The notes: a model not told the origin generated them from the sequence alone. A stretch of 64,000 bases of DNA from Thermoplasmata archaeon (GCA_021806165.1 JAJZXY010000004.1:1-64000), one strand, 5' to 3'; positions 40,445 through 51,045 are shown, counted from the first letter of the stretch. A program made the numbers and translations.

Positions 40445-41197
40445 TCAGGGGATGCCTTCCAGGAAAGCTCTGCCCTCGGCTGCACCTTCAAGAGTCGCGG
40501 ACTCGATGACCACAGGCAGACCGGTCTCCCGTATGAAATGAAGGGGTGTGGATACATCGAGCGAGCCTGTGCCTACAGGCAGATGCCCGTCTGACCTGCC
40601 GTCATTGTCGCTGAGGTGAACCATGCCTATGCTATCCCCCTCCGCGATGAATTCATTCAGGCTGCCATCAAGTGAAGCATGTGAGATGTCGAGGCATATT
40701 CCGGCTCTCGTTCCGGCCGTAAGCATCTTCATCTCCCTCGCGCTTGAGCCGATTGCATCCGTGCCTGATGCGTTCTCGACAAGGATGGAAACGCCGAGTG
40801 AAGTGGCGAGCGCTGAAAGGCTCTTGAGGCTCTCACGCGCAAGCAGAAAAGATCGCTCCCTCTCCCCGTGGGACAGAAGGGTGCAGCGCCCGGGATGCAG
40901 GACGAAACTTCCTATGCCGAGCGAGGCTCCAACCCTAATGCATGAGGCAACTTCAGTTACGGACGCAAGCCTGATCGCGCGGTTGAGGCTGGCAATATTG
41001 ATGTCACTGAAGGGGGCATGGACTGTGTATGCTATGTCATAGGACTGGGACATATCGGCGAATTCCTTCGAAATCAGGTCCATGGAATGCTTTCCCTCTG
41101 CCACGATCTGCCACCCGTCAAACTTCTCGGCAACTGATTCCAGTGCCCTTGAAAAGGGAATCAGGGAGAGGGAGGCACACGATACGTGGAATTTCAT
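40445..41197 (-). CDS. sugar-phosphate isomerase/epimerase-like TIM barrel
   Basis: VLHPGR, ILVENASG, ICLDISHASLDG, MVHLSDNDG. Confidence 0.78.
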   Translation of the reverse strand: MKFHVSCASLSLIPFSRALESVAEKFDGWQIVAEGKHSMDLISKEFADMSQSYDIAYTVHAPFSDINIASLNRAIRLASVTEVASCIRVGASLGIGSFVLHPGRCTLLSHGERERSFLLARESLKSLSALATSLGVSILVENASGTDAIGSSAREMKMLTAGTRAGICLDISHASLDGSLNEFIAEGDSIGMVHLSDNDGRSDGHLPVGTGSLDVSTPLHFIRETGLPVVIESATLEGAAEGRAFLEGIP

Positions 41198-41625
41198 CCT
41201 GCCTCAACCTCTCCCTGTGACTCTGCTTGATCGCGCCGGGCAGTGAGGAAGCCGACAGCGTCGAGCTCCTTCTCGAAATACAGGAGCGGATCGGGCAGTT
41301 CGCCTCCGAACTCTATTGAGCCCAGTGGTTTTGGCTCATCCACCACGTTGACCTTCGAGACGCAGGCAGCCTGCTTGTTGAGTTTCAGTGAAAAACGGCT
41401 GCCGGTACTTGATCTACCCACAGCCTGGAGAAAGGCGTACCTTGTCTTCTGGTCGGTGATTAGCCTGACGAGATGCTCCACACTGTCAAAAGAGGCCGAG
41501 ATTCTTCCGGGGGCGCGTTCGGTTGCGGCTTCAGGGAAGAGGCTGAGCAGGGCAGCCTCAACCTTGTCCGGGTCCTCGGAGGGAAAGACAGGAGCATTTG
41601 CCCAGAATGTAATCTTCGGTTCCAT
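41194..41625 (-). CDS. conserved archaeal RNA-binding-like protein (COG1931-like)
   Basis: MEPKITFWANAPVFPSEDPDKVEAALLSLFP..; ATG 41625 preferred over ORF-track start. Confidence 0.6.
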   Translation of the reverse strand: MEPKITFWANAPVFPSEDPDKVEAALLSLFPEAATERAPGRISASFDSVEHLVRLITDQKTRYAFLQAVGRSSTGSRFSLKLNKQAACVSKVNVVDEPKPLGSIEFGGELPDPLLYFEKELDAVGFLTARRDQAESQGEVEAG

Positions 41626-41775
41626 GGCTCCAGGATGATTGCAGTCGCTGCTTATACCTTGTTTCCCGGGCTGGCGATGCCTACGGAGCGTACAACCTGC
41701 TCGGCGGGGAGAACCGTACTTGAAGTTCGAATTTGCCAACTGTTTATTATCTTGTAGGCCATTTCTGATGGCACG

Positions 41776-42705
41776 ATGCAGGAGCACCTCTTCACAGTGG
41801 GCATTTGCGCCACGAATGACAGGGGCAGCATGCCCAGGCTGTTGGGGAACATAACGGCGGAAAAACTTCCAGCAGGCTGCTTTATTTCGGATATGGTCAT
41901 AGTGGTCAGCGGCAGCACTGACGGGACGGAGAGGATTGCGGAATCATTCAGGCCGGCATTCAGCAGGACGCTTATTGTGGAGGATAGCAGGAGGGGCAAG
42001 GCGGAAGCTGTCAACAGGATAATGAGCTGCATGAGGGGGAATTACCTGATACTGGTCAATGGCGATGCATTGCCTGAACTAGGTGCACTTTCCCGCATCA
42101 TGGAGTCGCTTTCAACGGGCGAATATTCGGTTGCCTGCGCCCTTCCAGTCCCTGCCGACTCGGAGTGCAGCAGGATCGTGGGTTGCCTGACATCGTTCCT
42201 CTGGTCCCTGCACAACAGCACCATGGAAAGGCTTCAGCAGGGGAGCGAGAATATCCACTTGACGGACGAAATGATAGGGCTCTCAGCCGCGGCGGTCAGC
42301 CCTCTGCCTGAAGGCACTGTGAATGATGGCGCATATATCGCTGTTAGAGCCCAGCATTACGGACATAAGACGGGATTCTGCAGAGATGCAAGAGTCACCG
42401 TATCGGTGCCTGCAGGCCTGGCCGGTCTCCTGAGGCAGCGCAGAAGAATACTGTATGGCCACATGCTTGTAAAGGAGATGACAGGCTCGGCTCCGGGGAC
42501 TGTTGAATTCAAGTTCAAGGAAAGACCTGTATTATGCGCAGGCATACTGTTTTCCCAGCTTCGCGCAGAGCCCAGGAATCTTCTTCTTCTGCCGCTTCTG
42601 GTTTCTGTCGAAATGCTCGCTATGTTCGGTGCTTTGAGGGACAGAAAGAGGAGATTCCAGATGCACACCATCTGGAAAAGAGTGAAGAACGCCGCATGGA
42701 GGTGA
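41776..42705 (+). CDS. glycosyltransferase family 2
   Basis: GICATNDRGSMPRLL.., VVSGSTDGTERIAESF, RGKAEAVNRIM, LVNGDA, QRRRILYGH. Confidence 0.8.
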   Translation: MQEHLFTVGICATNDRGSMPRLLGNITAEKLPAGCFISDMVIVVSGSTDGTERIAESFRPAFSRTLIVEDSRRGKAEAVNRIMSCMRGNYLILVNGDALPELGALSRIMESLSTGEYSVACALPVPADSECSRIVGCLTSFLWSLHNSTMERLQQGSENIHLTDEMIGLSAAAVSPLPEGTVNDGAYIAVRAQHYGHKTGFCRDARVTVSVPAGLAGLLRQRRRILYGHMLVKEMTGSAPGTVEFKFKERPVLCAGILFSQLRAEPRNLLLLPLLVSVEMLAMFGALRDRKRRFQMHTIWKRVKNAAWR

Positions 42706-42708
42706 AGC

Positions 42709-43626
42709 TTGGCCGGAGTTGCCGCAGGGGTTGGAAGCGGGTGCGAAGAGGACGCACTCCTGTCTGAACTTGGACAGTCGGCAAGATTTGGAGGGGTGAT
42801 GGGAAGGGATGAGATCCTGCGCTGGTCCTGGTATGATGGCGGAGTGTCCGATACTGGCGATTCACTTGACAGACTCCTCAGGAAGGGATATGTCCTTGAA
42901 AGGGATGGCTTCCTGACTGTTGCTGGAATGGGACACCTCTTTGCTTCTGGGAATCTTGGAAGGGAAAGGGCGGGAAGCAGGCTCAGGACGGGTGCCTGTT
43001 TCATTGAGGAACTCAGCTCATCATGCCCTGGAGTGATGATGGCGGGGGTGAGCGGTTCGGTGTCATACGGCACTTCCCGCAAGGATGATGATATTGACAT
43101 TCTGCTTATCACCACCGGAGGCTCACTCTGGAAGGTGGTGAAACATGCCCTGCTGGAGGCAAGGAGGAGAAGGAGAATTGACCCTGACATGCCGGTGATT
43201 TGCCTCAGCTACTGCATGGAATATGACTCATTCAGGGATGAGGTTGCTTCTCACCGAAGCAGGCTTTTTGCCAGGGATTTCCTGCGCTTGAAGACATTTA
43301 CGGGTGCAGGTGTCTACAGGCAGCTGCTATCTGAGAACGACTGGATCGGCGATTACTACCCCCGGATCTATGCCGAGAGGATGAAGGCGCTGGAAGAGTG
43401 CTCAACGCGCACCCAACCTTCGCCCTGTGCCGCCGACAGGCTGGAATATGCATCGGTGGGGAGCTACCTGAGGCTGTCTGCGCTAGCCAGGAATGTGCTA
43501 TTCAGGATTCGGGGAAGGAAGGACAGGGCATTCAGGGCCATAGTGAGCAGGGACAGGTGCATTTACGAGTCTGGCAAGTGGAAAGAGCTGGAATCCGGTC
43601 TTGAGCCTTTGAACACTGTCATTTGA
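42709..43626 (+). CDS. nucleotidyltransferase-domain protein
   Basis: MAGVSGSVSYGTSRKDDDIDILLIT matches the GSxxxGxxxxxSDID-type motif. Confidence 0.75.
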   Translation: MAGVAAGVGSGCEEDALLSELGQSARFGGVMGRDEILRWSWYDGGVSDTGDSLDRLLRKGYVLERDGFLTVAGMGHLFASGNLGRERAGSRLRTGACFIEELSSSCPGVMMAGVSGSVSYGTSRKDDDIDILLITTGGSLWKVVKHALLEARRRRRIDPDMPVICLSYCMEYDSFRDEVASHRSRLFARDFLRLKTFTGAGVYRQLLSENDWIGDYYPRIYAERMKALEECSTRTQPSPCAADRLEYASVGSYLRLSALARNVLFRIRGRKDRAFRAIVSRDRCIYESGKWKELESGLEPLNTVI

Positions 43627-43759
43627 CAGAATGTTCTTAAACTAACTATGCAAATGATGCTGTTTCCATCAATTTTATGAAAAAATGAGACTGATTTCCT
43701 GTGAAATTCTTAAATATGGATTGAAAAATGGCTAGTACATAGCACGGAGTTGCCCTGAA

Positions 43760-45211
43760 ATGAAGAATCATCAACTTAAGCCGGCCGATGCACTTGAGAG
43801 TATTGAAAAAGAAGGCGTGAGATGGGTAGATCTGCACTTCACAGACCTTCTTGGTGGCCTGCAGCATATCACTCTCCCCGCGTCGACCATCAACGAATCA
43901 AGTTTCAAGCATGGCGTGAACAAGCTTGACGGCTCTTCCATCAGGGGATTCAAGGAGATACATGAATCGGATATGGTTATGAAGCCAGATCCTTCCACCT
44001 ATGCTGTGCTTCCATTCTACCCGCCTGAGCACAAGACGGCGAGGTTCATTGTAGACATTTACGAAGGTGACAACAAGGGCAGGTTCACCAGGGATCCCAG
44101 GTTCGTTGCAGAGAAGGCCGTCTCTTATGCCAAGGATGGCGGATATGATGCGACATACTGGGGACCTGAGCCGGAGTTCTTCGTTTTTGACGGCATACGG
44201 GTGACACCCACGCACCTCAGCGCAAGGGATGCATGGGCGGGTTCGGGCTACGAGATAATCTCGCGGGAATCACCGTGGTACAACGACGGCGGAAAGGAAA
44301 CACCAATCAGGTTCAAGGAAGGATATTACCCTGCACCACCGCAGGATACGCTTGCGGATTTCAGGAACGAGGCCGCCGCAATTTTAATGGACAGTTTCGG
44401 GCTCGAGGTCGATGCACACCACCACGAGGTTGCTACAGGAGGGCAGTGCGAGCTCAACCTGCACTATTCGGAGCTTGTCCCTACAGCAGACAGCGTCATA
44501 ACCATGAAATACGTGCTCAAGAACGTTGCAAGGAAGATGGGCAAGGTGTGTACCTGGATGCCCAAGCCGATATATGGCGACAATGCTTCCGGAATGCATA
44601 TACACCAGAGTCTCTGGAGCTCAGGAAAGAATGCGTTCTACGACCCTTCCGACGAATATGCCGAGCTTAGCCAGACGGGGCGCTACTACATTGGCGGTCT
44701 CATGGAGCATGCAAGGGCGCTCTGCGCAATAACAAACCCGACGACAAACTCATACAGGAGGCTTGTCCCGGGCTACGAGGCACCGGTTTTCATTGCCTGG
44801 AGCAAAAGGAACAGGTCGGCAAACATAAGGATACCGATGTACGAGAGGGGAGAGGAGAAGAGCAAGCGCCTCGAGTACAGAACGCCTGACCCGAGCGCCA
44901 ACATCTACCTTGCAGAGGCAGCGCTCCTTGCAGCAGGAATAGACGGCATAAAGAAGAAGATAGATCCGGGCAACCCTGTCGACCGCGACATATACAAGCT
45001 CGCTGAGATAGACAGGAATGAGCTCGGGGTCAGGGAACTGCCTGGAAGTCTCAAGGAGAGTGTGGAGGAACTTGAATCTGACCACGACTTCCTTATGCCT
45101 GTTTTCAGTTCCGACCTTATAGAGAGGCATATTGAGATGAAGAAGGATGAATTCCTCAATGTGGCGCTGAGAACCACCCCCTATGAAGTATACAGATACA
45201 TGGACATCTGA
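43760..45211 (+). CDS. glnA: glutamine synthetase
   Basis: FTDLLGGLQHITLP, GPEPEFFVFD, HHHEVATGGQCE, NRSANIRIP, EYRTPDPSANIYLA. Confidence 0.95.
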   Translation: MKNHQLKPADALESIEKEGVRWVDLHFTDLLGGLQHITLPASTINESSFKHGVNKLDGSSIRGFKEIHESDMVMKPDPSTYAVLPFYPPEHKTARFIVDIYEGDNKGRFTRDPRFVAEKAVSYAKDGGYDATYWGPEPEFFVFDGIRVTPTHLSARDAWAGSGYEIISRESPWYNDGGKETPIRFKEGYYPAPPQDTLADFRNEAAAILMDSFGLEVDAHHHEVATGGQCELNLHYSELVPTADSVITMKYVLKNVARKMGKVCTWMPKPIYGDNASGMHIHQSLWSSGKNAFYDPSDEYAELSQTGRYYIGGLMEHARALCAITNPTTNSYRRLVPGYEAPVFIAWSKRNRSANIRIPMYERGEEKSKRLEYRTPDPSANIYLAEAALLAAGIDGIKKKIDPGNPVDRDIYKLAEIDRNELGVRELPGSLKESVEELESDHDFLMPVFSSDLIERHIEMKKDEFLNVALRTTPYEVYRYMDI

Positions 45212-45270
45212 GACTGACTGGTGACGCCGGGCGGTATAAGTGTTATAAACAAGCCTGTCAATCAACAGGC

Positions 45271-45591
45271 GTGTACCGAAGGGAAACGCAGGAAGCCAAG
45301 AGAATAGCAAGAGACAGGATAGAGGCGCTGTTCAACATGGCTGCCAGCCTTGCCGGCGAGGGAAAGGACGAACTCAGCCGCAGGTATGTGGCCCTCGCAA
45401 GGCGTATCGGGATGAAGGTCGACATACCGGTAGGACACAGGATGGACTACTGCAGGAAATGCAATTCATACATGCTGCCCTCGAGGAACTGCAGGGTACG
45501 TGTCACCAGGGGCAGAAAGATAATCGCCTGCCTCAACTGCGGACGCATATCCCGGTTCCCCTACCGCAGGAGGGAGGGGAGGGAGGACTGA
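45271..45591 (+). CDS. rnp4: RNase P protein component 4 (Rpr2/Rpp21)
   Basis: YCRKCNSYMLPSRNCRVRVTRGRKIIACLNCGRISRFPYRR. Confidence 0.88.
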   Translation: MYRRETQEAKRIARDRIEALFNMAASLAGEGKDELSRRYVALARRIGMKVDIPVGHRMDYCRKCNSYMLPSRNCRVRVTRGRKIIACLNCGRISRFPYRRREGRED

Positions 45592-45837
45592 TTGCCCCTG
45601 GAGAAGGAAGAAAGGAAGAAGGCGATGGCACTCAGGGCCACTGTCCTTGTAGGCAAGAACGGCGTGACTGAGAATATACTGAAGGAAGCAGTTGACCAGG
45701 TGAAGAAGAGCGGCCTGGTGAAAATAAGGTTCAATGGCCCCAAGGAGGATCTCGCCCTTTTCGAAGAGGGCATGCAGGGAAAGGCAACACTGGTGATGAA
45801 AGTCGGGAAGACACTGGTGTACAGGAAGAGAAGGTGA
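45592..45837 (+). CDS. YhbY/CRM-domain RNA-binding protein
   Basis: ATVLVGKNGVTENILKEAVDQVKKSGLVKIRF. Confidence 0.82.
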   Translation: MPLEKEERKKAMALRATVLVGKNGVTENILKEAVDQVKKSGLVKIRFNGPKEDLALFEEGMQGKATLVMKVGKTLVYRKRR

Positions 45838-47123
45838 GTCTGATGCTCGAAATCAGGATTATCCGTGACAATGGTGACCTCGTCAGGGATTCGCTCAAGA
45901 ACAGGAACAGGGACCCGCAGCTTGTCGACAGGTTCCATGAACTGGATGAGAACTGGAAGAAGCTCGTCGAAGAGAGGAACAACCTCAACAGGAGAAGGAA
46001 TGAAATTGCAATAGAAATTTCAAAGCTCTCCGATGAGAAGAAGGGGGCAGCCATGCAGAGTGCAAGGGGTGTGTCTGCAAGACTGAAGGAGGTCGAGAAT
46101 GAGATCGGGCAGGTGGAAAGGCAGAGGGATGATCTCCTCCTGTACTTCCCCAACATCCCTAATGACAGAACCCCCGTGGGGAAGAGCGAGGATGACAACG
46201 TGGTACTATCCACACCAGTCCCCCCGGCTGAGCTGAAATTCAAGCCCAGGACTCACTATGACATAGGTGAGGAACTTGGGCTCCTGGATCTGAAGAGAGG
46301 AGCGAAGATATCAGGCAGCGGATTCTATGTGCTGAAGGGTGACGGTGCCAGGCTTGAGCGTGCCCTGATCAACTACATGCTGGATGTCCACAGGAAGCAG
46401 GGGTACACGGAAGTTCAGGTTCCAGTCATAGTCAGGGCAAAGTGCGCCCTGGGTACCGGCCAGCTTCCTGAAAAGAAGGATGACATGTACTGGGTGCAGG
46501 GAGAGGAGATGCTTCTCAACCCGACTGCGGAGGTGCCGGTCACCAACCTGCTCGGAGAGGAGATACTGAGCAGGGAGGATCTGCCCATATACTACACCGC
46601 ATACCTTCCATCGTTCAGAAAGGAGGCCGGGAGACATGTGGACCTCAAGGGTATAGGGAGGGTCCATGAGTTCAACAAGGTGGAGCTTGTCAAGATAGTT
46701 GAGCCCGGGACGGAAGAGAAGGAGCTCGCCAAACTGCTCTCGGATGCGGAAGAGGTGGTAAGGGGGCTGAAGCTCCCCTACAGGATAAAGCATCTGTGCA
46801 CAGGGGATCTTGGCTTTGCAAATGAGGAAACCTTCGACATTGAGGTGTTTGCACCAGGAATAGGGAACTGGCTTGAGGTCTCATCGTGCAGCTCATTCTC
46901 CGACTTCCAGGCCAGGAGGGCCCGAATCAAGTACAGGAAGGAGCCGCATCTGAAGAGCGAATTCGTTGCCACCCTCAACGGCTCCGGACTGGCCCTGCCT
47001 CGGACGTTTATAGCTGTCCTGGAAAACTACCAGAACAGTGACGGGAGCATTACGATCCCTGAAGTGCTCAGGCCGTACATGGGTGGAGACGGCACAATAA
47101 GTGCCGTGCGGCATCCTGCATGA
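45834..47123 (+). CDS. serS: seryl-tRNA synthetase
   Basis: N-terminal coiled-coil plus TAEVPVTNL, FRKEAGRHVDLKGIGRVHEFNKVE, LEVSSCSSFSDFQARR. Confidence 0.94.
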   Translation: MSLMLEIRIIRDNGDLVRDSLKNRNRDPQLVDRFHELDENWKKLVEERNNLNRRRNEIAIEISKLSDEKKGAAMQSARGVSARLKEVENEIGQVERQRDDLLLYFPNIPNDRTPVGKSEDDNVVLSTPVPPAELKFKPRTHYDIGEELGLLDLKRGAKISGSGFYVLKGDGARLERALINYMLDVHRKQGYTEVQVPVIVRAKCALGTGQLPEKKDDMYWVQGEEMLLNPTAEVPVTNLLGEEILSREDLPIYYTAYLPSFRKEAGRHVDLKGIGRVHEFNKVELVKIVEPGTEEKELAKLLSDAEEVVRGLKLPYRIKHLCTGDLGFANEETFDIEVFAPGIGNWLEVSSCSSFSDFQARRARIKYRKEPHLKSEFVATLNGSGLALPRTFIAVLENYQNSDGSITIPEVLRPYMGGDGTISAVRHPA

Positions 47124-47192
47124 GGAAATTCAGCCGCCGGAGAATCTGCTCAATAGTTTAATATTCATGTTGCACGTTTTTCAATCTGTTTC

Positions 47193-47657
47193 ATGAATGA
47201 GGTCACAGACATAGTAGCATGCCCCGTATGCGGGACTCAGGTGTCCCTGACAGATACACACTGCCCCAAGTGCAACGCCGAGTTTGCGCCAGGCGTCATG
47301 GACGAACCGCTCGATGCAGCGGTTGCGGCCAAGCACAGGGAGCGAAAGGCTGCGAGGTCGGGACTTATGACGAAGGGGGGAATGGTACCCTCCATGCAGG
47401 TTACCATTCTTGCAGTAACATATGCTGTAGGATATGCATCTGTCATTGCAGCCAACTACATCTCGAGCGGCGGCATAATCAACCAGCAGTATGAGCAACT
47501 TCTGATAATGGCTGGCGCACTTACACTTGCGGCAGCGATAGTATCGGCATTCTTCGTGGGAAGACTGGGAAACATCCAGTCCACAAGGATTTCCTTCGCC
47601 CTGATTGCCACGTTCCTGCTGCTCATTCCACCGCTACTCATCATTTTCAAGTGGTGA
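47193..47657 (+). CDS. zinc-ribbon membrane protein
   Basis: CPVCGTQVSLTDTHCPKCNAEF followed by hydrophobic segments. Confidence 0.7.
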   Translation: MNEVTDIVACPVCGTQVSLTDTHCPKCNAEFAPGVMDEPLDAAVAAKHRERKAARSGLMTKGGMVPSMQVTILAVTYAVGYASVIAANYISSGGIINQQYEQLLIMAGALTLAAAIVSAFFVGRLGNIQSTRISFALIATFLLLIPPLLIIFKW

Positions 47658-48338
47658 AGTAGCCCCTGGTTCGCCATCCAGCTCCTCCTGGGCGGCGGGG
47701 GAAAGCTGGCCCTGCGGGGCACTGGAAACTGCGGCAGGACGGCCGCCTTTGACCGGTATCCTCTTTTGCGACCTCAGCCTTGTGAACTGCACAACCATCC
47801 CCGCAACCATAACCACAATGGAGATAATCGTGGCGAAGGTGCCGAAGTGAAGGAACGTAAGCCCGTAGTCCACAATAAGGCCGCCTGCAACCGCTGTGAT
47901 GACAGCCACTATGTCCTTGAAGAATATTATTGAAACCATGAAGACTGCAATGCCGGCTATGAAGGCAACAACCTCCACCGCAGTCAGGCCCGAAGCGGTG
48001 ACGCCGGAAGGGCTGCCGCCGGCGGCGTACAGGACGCCCTCGAAGACAAAGTATGCAATAACGAGCGCCATACCCGCTTCTGCAACGTAGTAGAATAGAA
48101 GGCCGCCGATAACGGCACCTATGAAGGCGACGATGAACGCGCCTATGGTGCCTCCGAGAGCTGCGCCGAATGCGAAACCAATAACCGCACCGATTATGCC
48201 TCCGATGACGGATGTGAGCATCTTGAAGACCGATTCTCCAAAGAATGCAAGGAGCAGCCCTATTATGAGGGCGAGTGCACCGACGAACGGGTATACAGCC
48301 GCGGGTATGGAGGGAGCGAGAGAATATATGCCGGCCAC
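47634..48338 (-). CDS. multi-TM Gly/Ala-rich membrane protein
   Basis: Repeated hydrophobic GGIIGAVIGFAFGAALGG type segments; convergent overlap with the preceding gene. Confidence 0.65.
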   Translation of the reverse strand: MAGIYSLAPSIPAAVYPFVGALALIIGLLLAFFGESVFKMLTSVIGGIIGAVIGFAFGAALGGTIGAFIVAFIGAVIGGLLFYYVAEAGMALVIAYFVFEGVLYAAGGSPSGVTASGLTAVEVVAFIAGIAVFMVSIIFFKDIVAVITAVAGGLIVDYGLTFLHFGTFATIISIVVMVAGMVVQFTRLRSQKRIPVKGGRPAAVSSAPQGQLSPAAQEELDGEPGATSPLENDE

Positions 48339-48470
48339 GGGACTGAATCATCCGGGGGGGGTATAAATTGCTTCTTGGACGGATATCGAAGTACCGTCAC
48401 CCGTCCTGGCAGAATGAGGTCGTGCCGTCCAAGCAAAAGGACGGCACTGTAAGAAATGATGTACTGCAGT

Positions 48471-48629
48471 TTACTTTCCTATTCTGAAAACCTTGGTCCC
48501 GCAGTTGGGGCACGTTCCCTTGGTTGCCGGCTTCCCGTTCTTCAACTTTGTCTTGGCGGGGTTCTTGATTTCAACCGACTTCTTGCACTTCACACAATAT
48601 GCTTTTAACTTTTCAGGCGTGGAATCCAC
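48471..48629 (-). CDS. small zinc-ribbon protein (DUF5679-like), absent from ORF track
   Basis: Read directly: (M/V)DSTPEKLKAYCVKCKKSVEIKNPAKTKLKNGKPATKGTCPNCGTKVFRIGK*. Confidence 0.72.
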   Translation of the reverse strand: MDSTPEKLKAYCVKCKKSVEIKNPAKTKLKNGKPATKGTCPNCGTKVFRIGK

Positions 48630-48828
48630 CTTTGCCGACGATTAGTATCCTATTATAAAAAAGGTATTGTCAAATGTCCATAACCGGCCTCTGGAAGTCC
48701 TTCTCCGGCGAGAAGGAGGGTCCAAAGGCAGTCGAAGGGCGAGGATTGTGCCCATTCCAAAGGCAAGTTCTTTAAATACGCCCGGCATACAAACCACACA
48801 TATCGCGTGTCCTGGAATCGTGTACAAG

Positions 48829-49830
48829 ATGCCTAACAGAAGGCCGACTGTATCAGTTTTGGTGACTGCATTCAGGCGCAGGGAGTTTCTCCTGGAGACG
48901 CTGCGCTCCCTGGAGAGGCAGACGGCGCCTCCCGGCAGTTTCGAGGTGGTGGTTGTAAAGGACTTCACTGACGAGGCAGTGGAGAGGGAGATAGACGCCA
49001 ACGGCTGGAAGTCTGTCCACTGCGTTGACGAGCGCCTTGGACCATTCATTACAGAGGCTGTGGAAAAGTGTTCCGGTGATGTCATAAGCTTCCTGGATGA
49101 CGATGATCTCTTTGAGTCTGGAAAGGTGGAAAGAGTGGCAGACGTCTTCAGCAGCCATCCCGAGCTCGGGTACTATCACAATTCTGCCGCATTCATAAAT
49201 GAACAGGGCGACAGCATCAAGGCACCTTATGCGTTCAACTTCTCCACTTCAAAGGAGCCGGACGGAGAGTGGATGATAGAGAAGGAGGAGATCCCGTCAA
49301 GCATAAATTCGCTGATTCACCTCCGGCACGACTTCAACAGGAGTTCTATTTCAGTGAGGAAGGAGATACTGATGAAGAAGCTGGACTATTCCAGGAAGAT
49401 GCTGTCGGCGTATGACAGCTTCATCTTTTTCAGCGCTGCACTGGGCGGCTGTTCCCTGCTGGTTGACAGCAGGCAGCTCACAAGGTACAGGTTCAACAGG
49501 AAGAGCGTTTCGATGTCCTCGACATACAGCTTTTCGAGGAGGCAGATTCAGACATACACTCTGATGCACAATATGGCTCTTGAAGCTGGTGAGCGGGAAA
49601 TAGCAAATCTGCTGGAAAGGCAGATACTCTTCTTCAACACCATAAACGCGATTCACAGTCCCATTAGCAACAGGGGCGAGGTTGTAAGGGCTGCGCTTTC
49701 ATTCGTTACGCACTTCAACAGGTACAGCAGACTTGGCAACACATTTGCGGGGCTGCTTTCCGCTGCATATGTGCTTTCACCGAAACTCAGCAAAAGTCTC
49801 TACTCCAAGCTCACGGCGCCTGAAGGCTGA
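48829..49830 (+). CDS. glycosyltransferase family 2
   Basis: PTVSVLVTAFRRREFLLETLRSLERQ, DVISFLDDDDLFES; ATG 48829. Confidence 0.85.
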   Translation: MPNRRPTVSVLVTAFRRREFLLETLRSLERQTAPPGSFEVVVVKDFTDEAVEREIDANGWKSVHCVDERLGPFITEAVEKCSGDVISFLDDDDLFESGKVERVADVFSSHPELGYYHNSAAFINEQGDSIKAPYAFNFSTSKEPDGEWMIEKEEIPSSINSLIHLRHDFNRSSISVRKEILMKKLDYSRKMLSAYDSFIFFSAALGGCSLLVDSRQLTRYRFNRKSVSMSSTYSFSRRQIQTYTLMHNMALEAGEREIANLLERQILFFNTINAIHSPISNRGEVVRAALSFVTHFNRYSRLGNTFAGLLSAAYVLSPKLSKSLYSKLTAPEG

Positions 49831-49836
49831 GCCTCG

Positions 49837-50925
49837 TCAGTCGAGAGATGAATAGTAGCCTTTCATCCTACCGGCGAATTCTGAGAAGCTGAACTCCTTC
49901 GCCCTTTCGATACCCTTCGCGGACAGCTCCCCGCCGGACGCAAGGGCCTGGCGGATGCCGTCAGAACATGCGCCCGGGACAGGCTCGACCAGAATTCCGG
50001 CGTTGCCTGCAATCTCCCGCATTACCTCTATGTCGGATGCCACCACAGGCAGGCCCGCAGCAAATGCCTCTATAACCGGGTAACCGAGGCCTTCATCTTT
50101 AGATGGGAAGAGAAGGACGTCACACGCATTGTAGATGGTGTTGAGAGTCTCTGCGTCGACATTGGAGAACGTGATGCTGTTGCCGACCTGCCCGCCGACC
50201 CGGACCAGTCTTGCTCCTGTACCGAGTGATTCGACTGCTTCCCTGACTGTGCCCAGGTTCTTCCTCCTGTGCATGGTTGATACTGACAGAATCAGCTTCT
50301 TGTCCATGGGAAGCCCCAGCCGTCTTCTGGCCCCCTCCTTGTCCCCAAGCGGCCGGAAGCTCGAAGAGACAGGGGAATGGACCGCGCGTATATCCCCGTC
50401 AAATCCCTCACGTTCAAGCTCACCGCGGACAAAATCAGAGACTGCGATTATCCTTCTGAACCGTCGGTAAATGGATATGTTCCTCAGCACAAGCTTCCTG
50501 TATTGCTTTGCCGAAAAACTCTCCTGGCCGAAATCCTCGCGGAGGGCAGCAAGATCATGAATTGTGACGACCTCCTCGCCTGTAGTGCGGAAGGGAAACA
50601 CCTCCTGGCTGGCATAATGGAATATGCCGCCGGAGCCAAGCTGCCCTGCCGCATAGGAAATGCCCTTCCTGAAGAAGAACCGGAAGAACCTGCTGTTGAG
50701 GTAGGCACAGATGCTGTTGGCAAACTGGCTCTCAGTGGAGAAGAATGGAAGGCTGAAACCTGTGAACCTTAATCCTGGAAACTCAGCCCGCGCGTCCCTT
50801 CTCATAACCTGGAAGCTGACAGCCATGCCGGAATCGCCAAGGGCGTTGGCAAGGTCGGTTGCATACCTGCCAAATCCCGTCGCGCTTCTGGATGTGTTTA
50901 CCACTGTGACTTTCCCTGTGCCCAT
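49837..50925 (-). CDS. glycosyltransferase family 1 (GT4-type)
   Basis: ILSVSTMHRRKNLGTVREAVE, LLFPSKDEGLGYPVIEAFAAGLPVVASD; ATG at 50925. Confidence 0.87.
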   Translation of the reverse strand: MGTGKVTVVNTSRSATGFGRYATDLANALGDSGMAVSFQVMRRDARAEFPGLRFTGFSLPFFSTESQFANSICAYLNSRFFRFFFRKGISYAAGQLGSGGIFHYASQEVFPFRTTGEEVVTIHDLAALREDFGQESFSAKQYRKLVLRNISIYRRFRRIIAVSDFVRGELEREGFDGDIRAVHSPVSSSFRPLGDKEGARRRLGLPMDKKLILSVSTMHRRKNLGTVREAVESLGTGARLVRVGGQVGNSITFSNVDAETLNTIYNACDVLLFPSKDEGLGYPVIEAFAAGLPVVASDIEVMREIAGNAGILVEPVPGACSDGIRQALASGGELSAKGIERAKEFSFSEFAGRMKGYYSSLD

Positions 50926-51045
50926 GATACAATACTTCCGCGCGGCTACCGTCCTGCACAAGATACAGTGCCTGCGATATATCTGTTGACGCTGATGGAG
51001 GCGCGGCAAAGTAATATAGCCAGGATCTGCCAGTTGACTGCCCAG

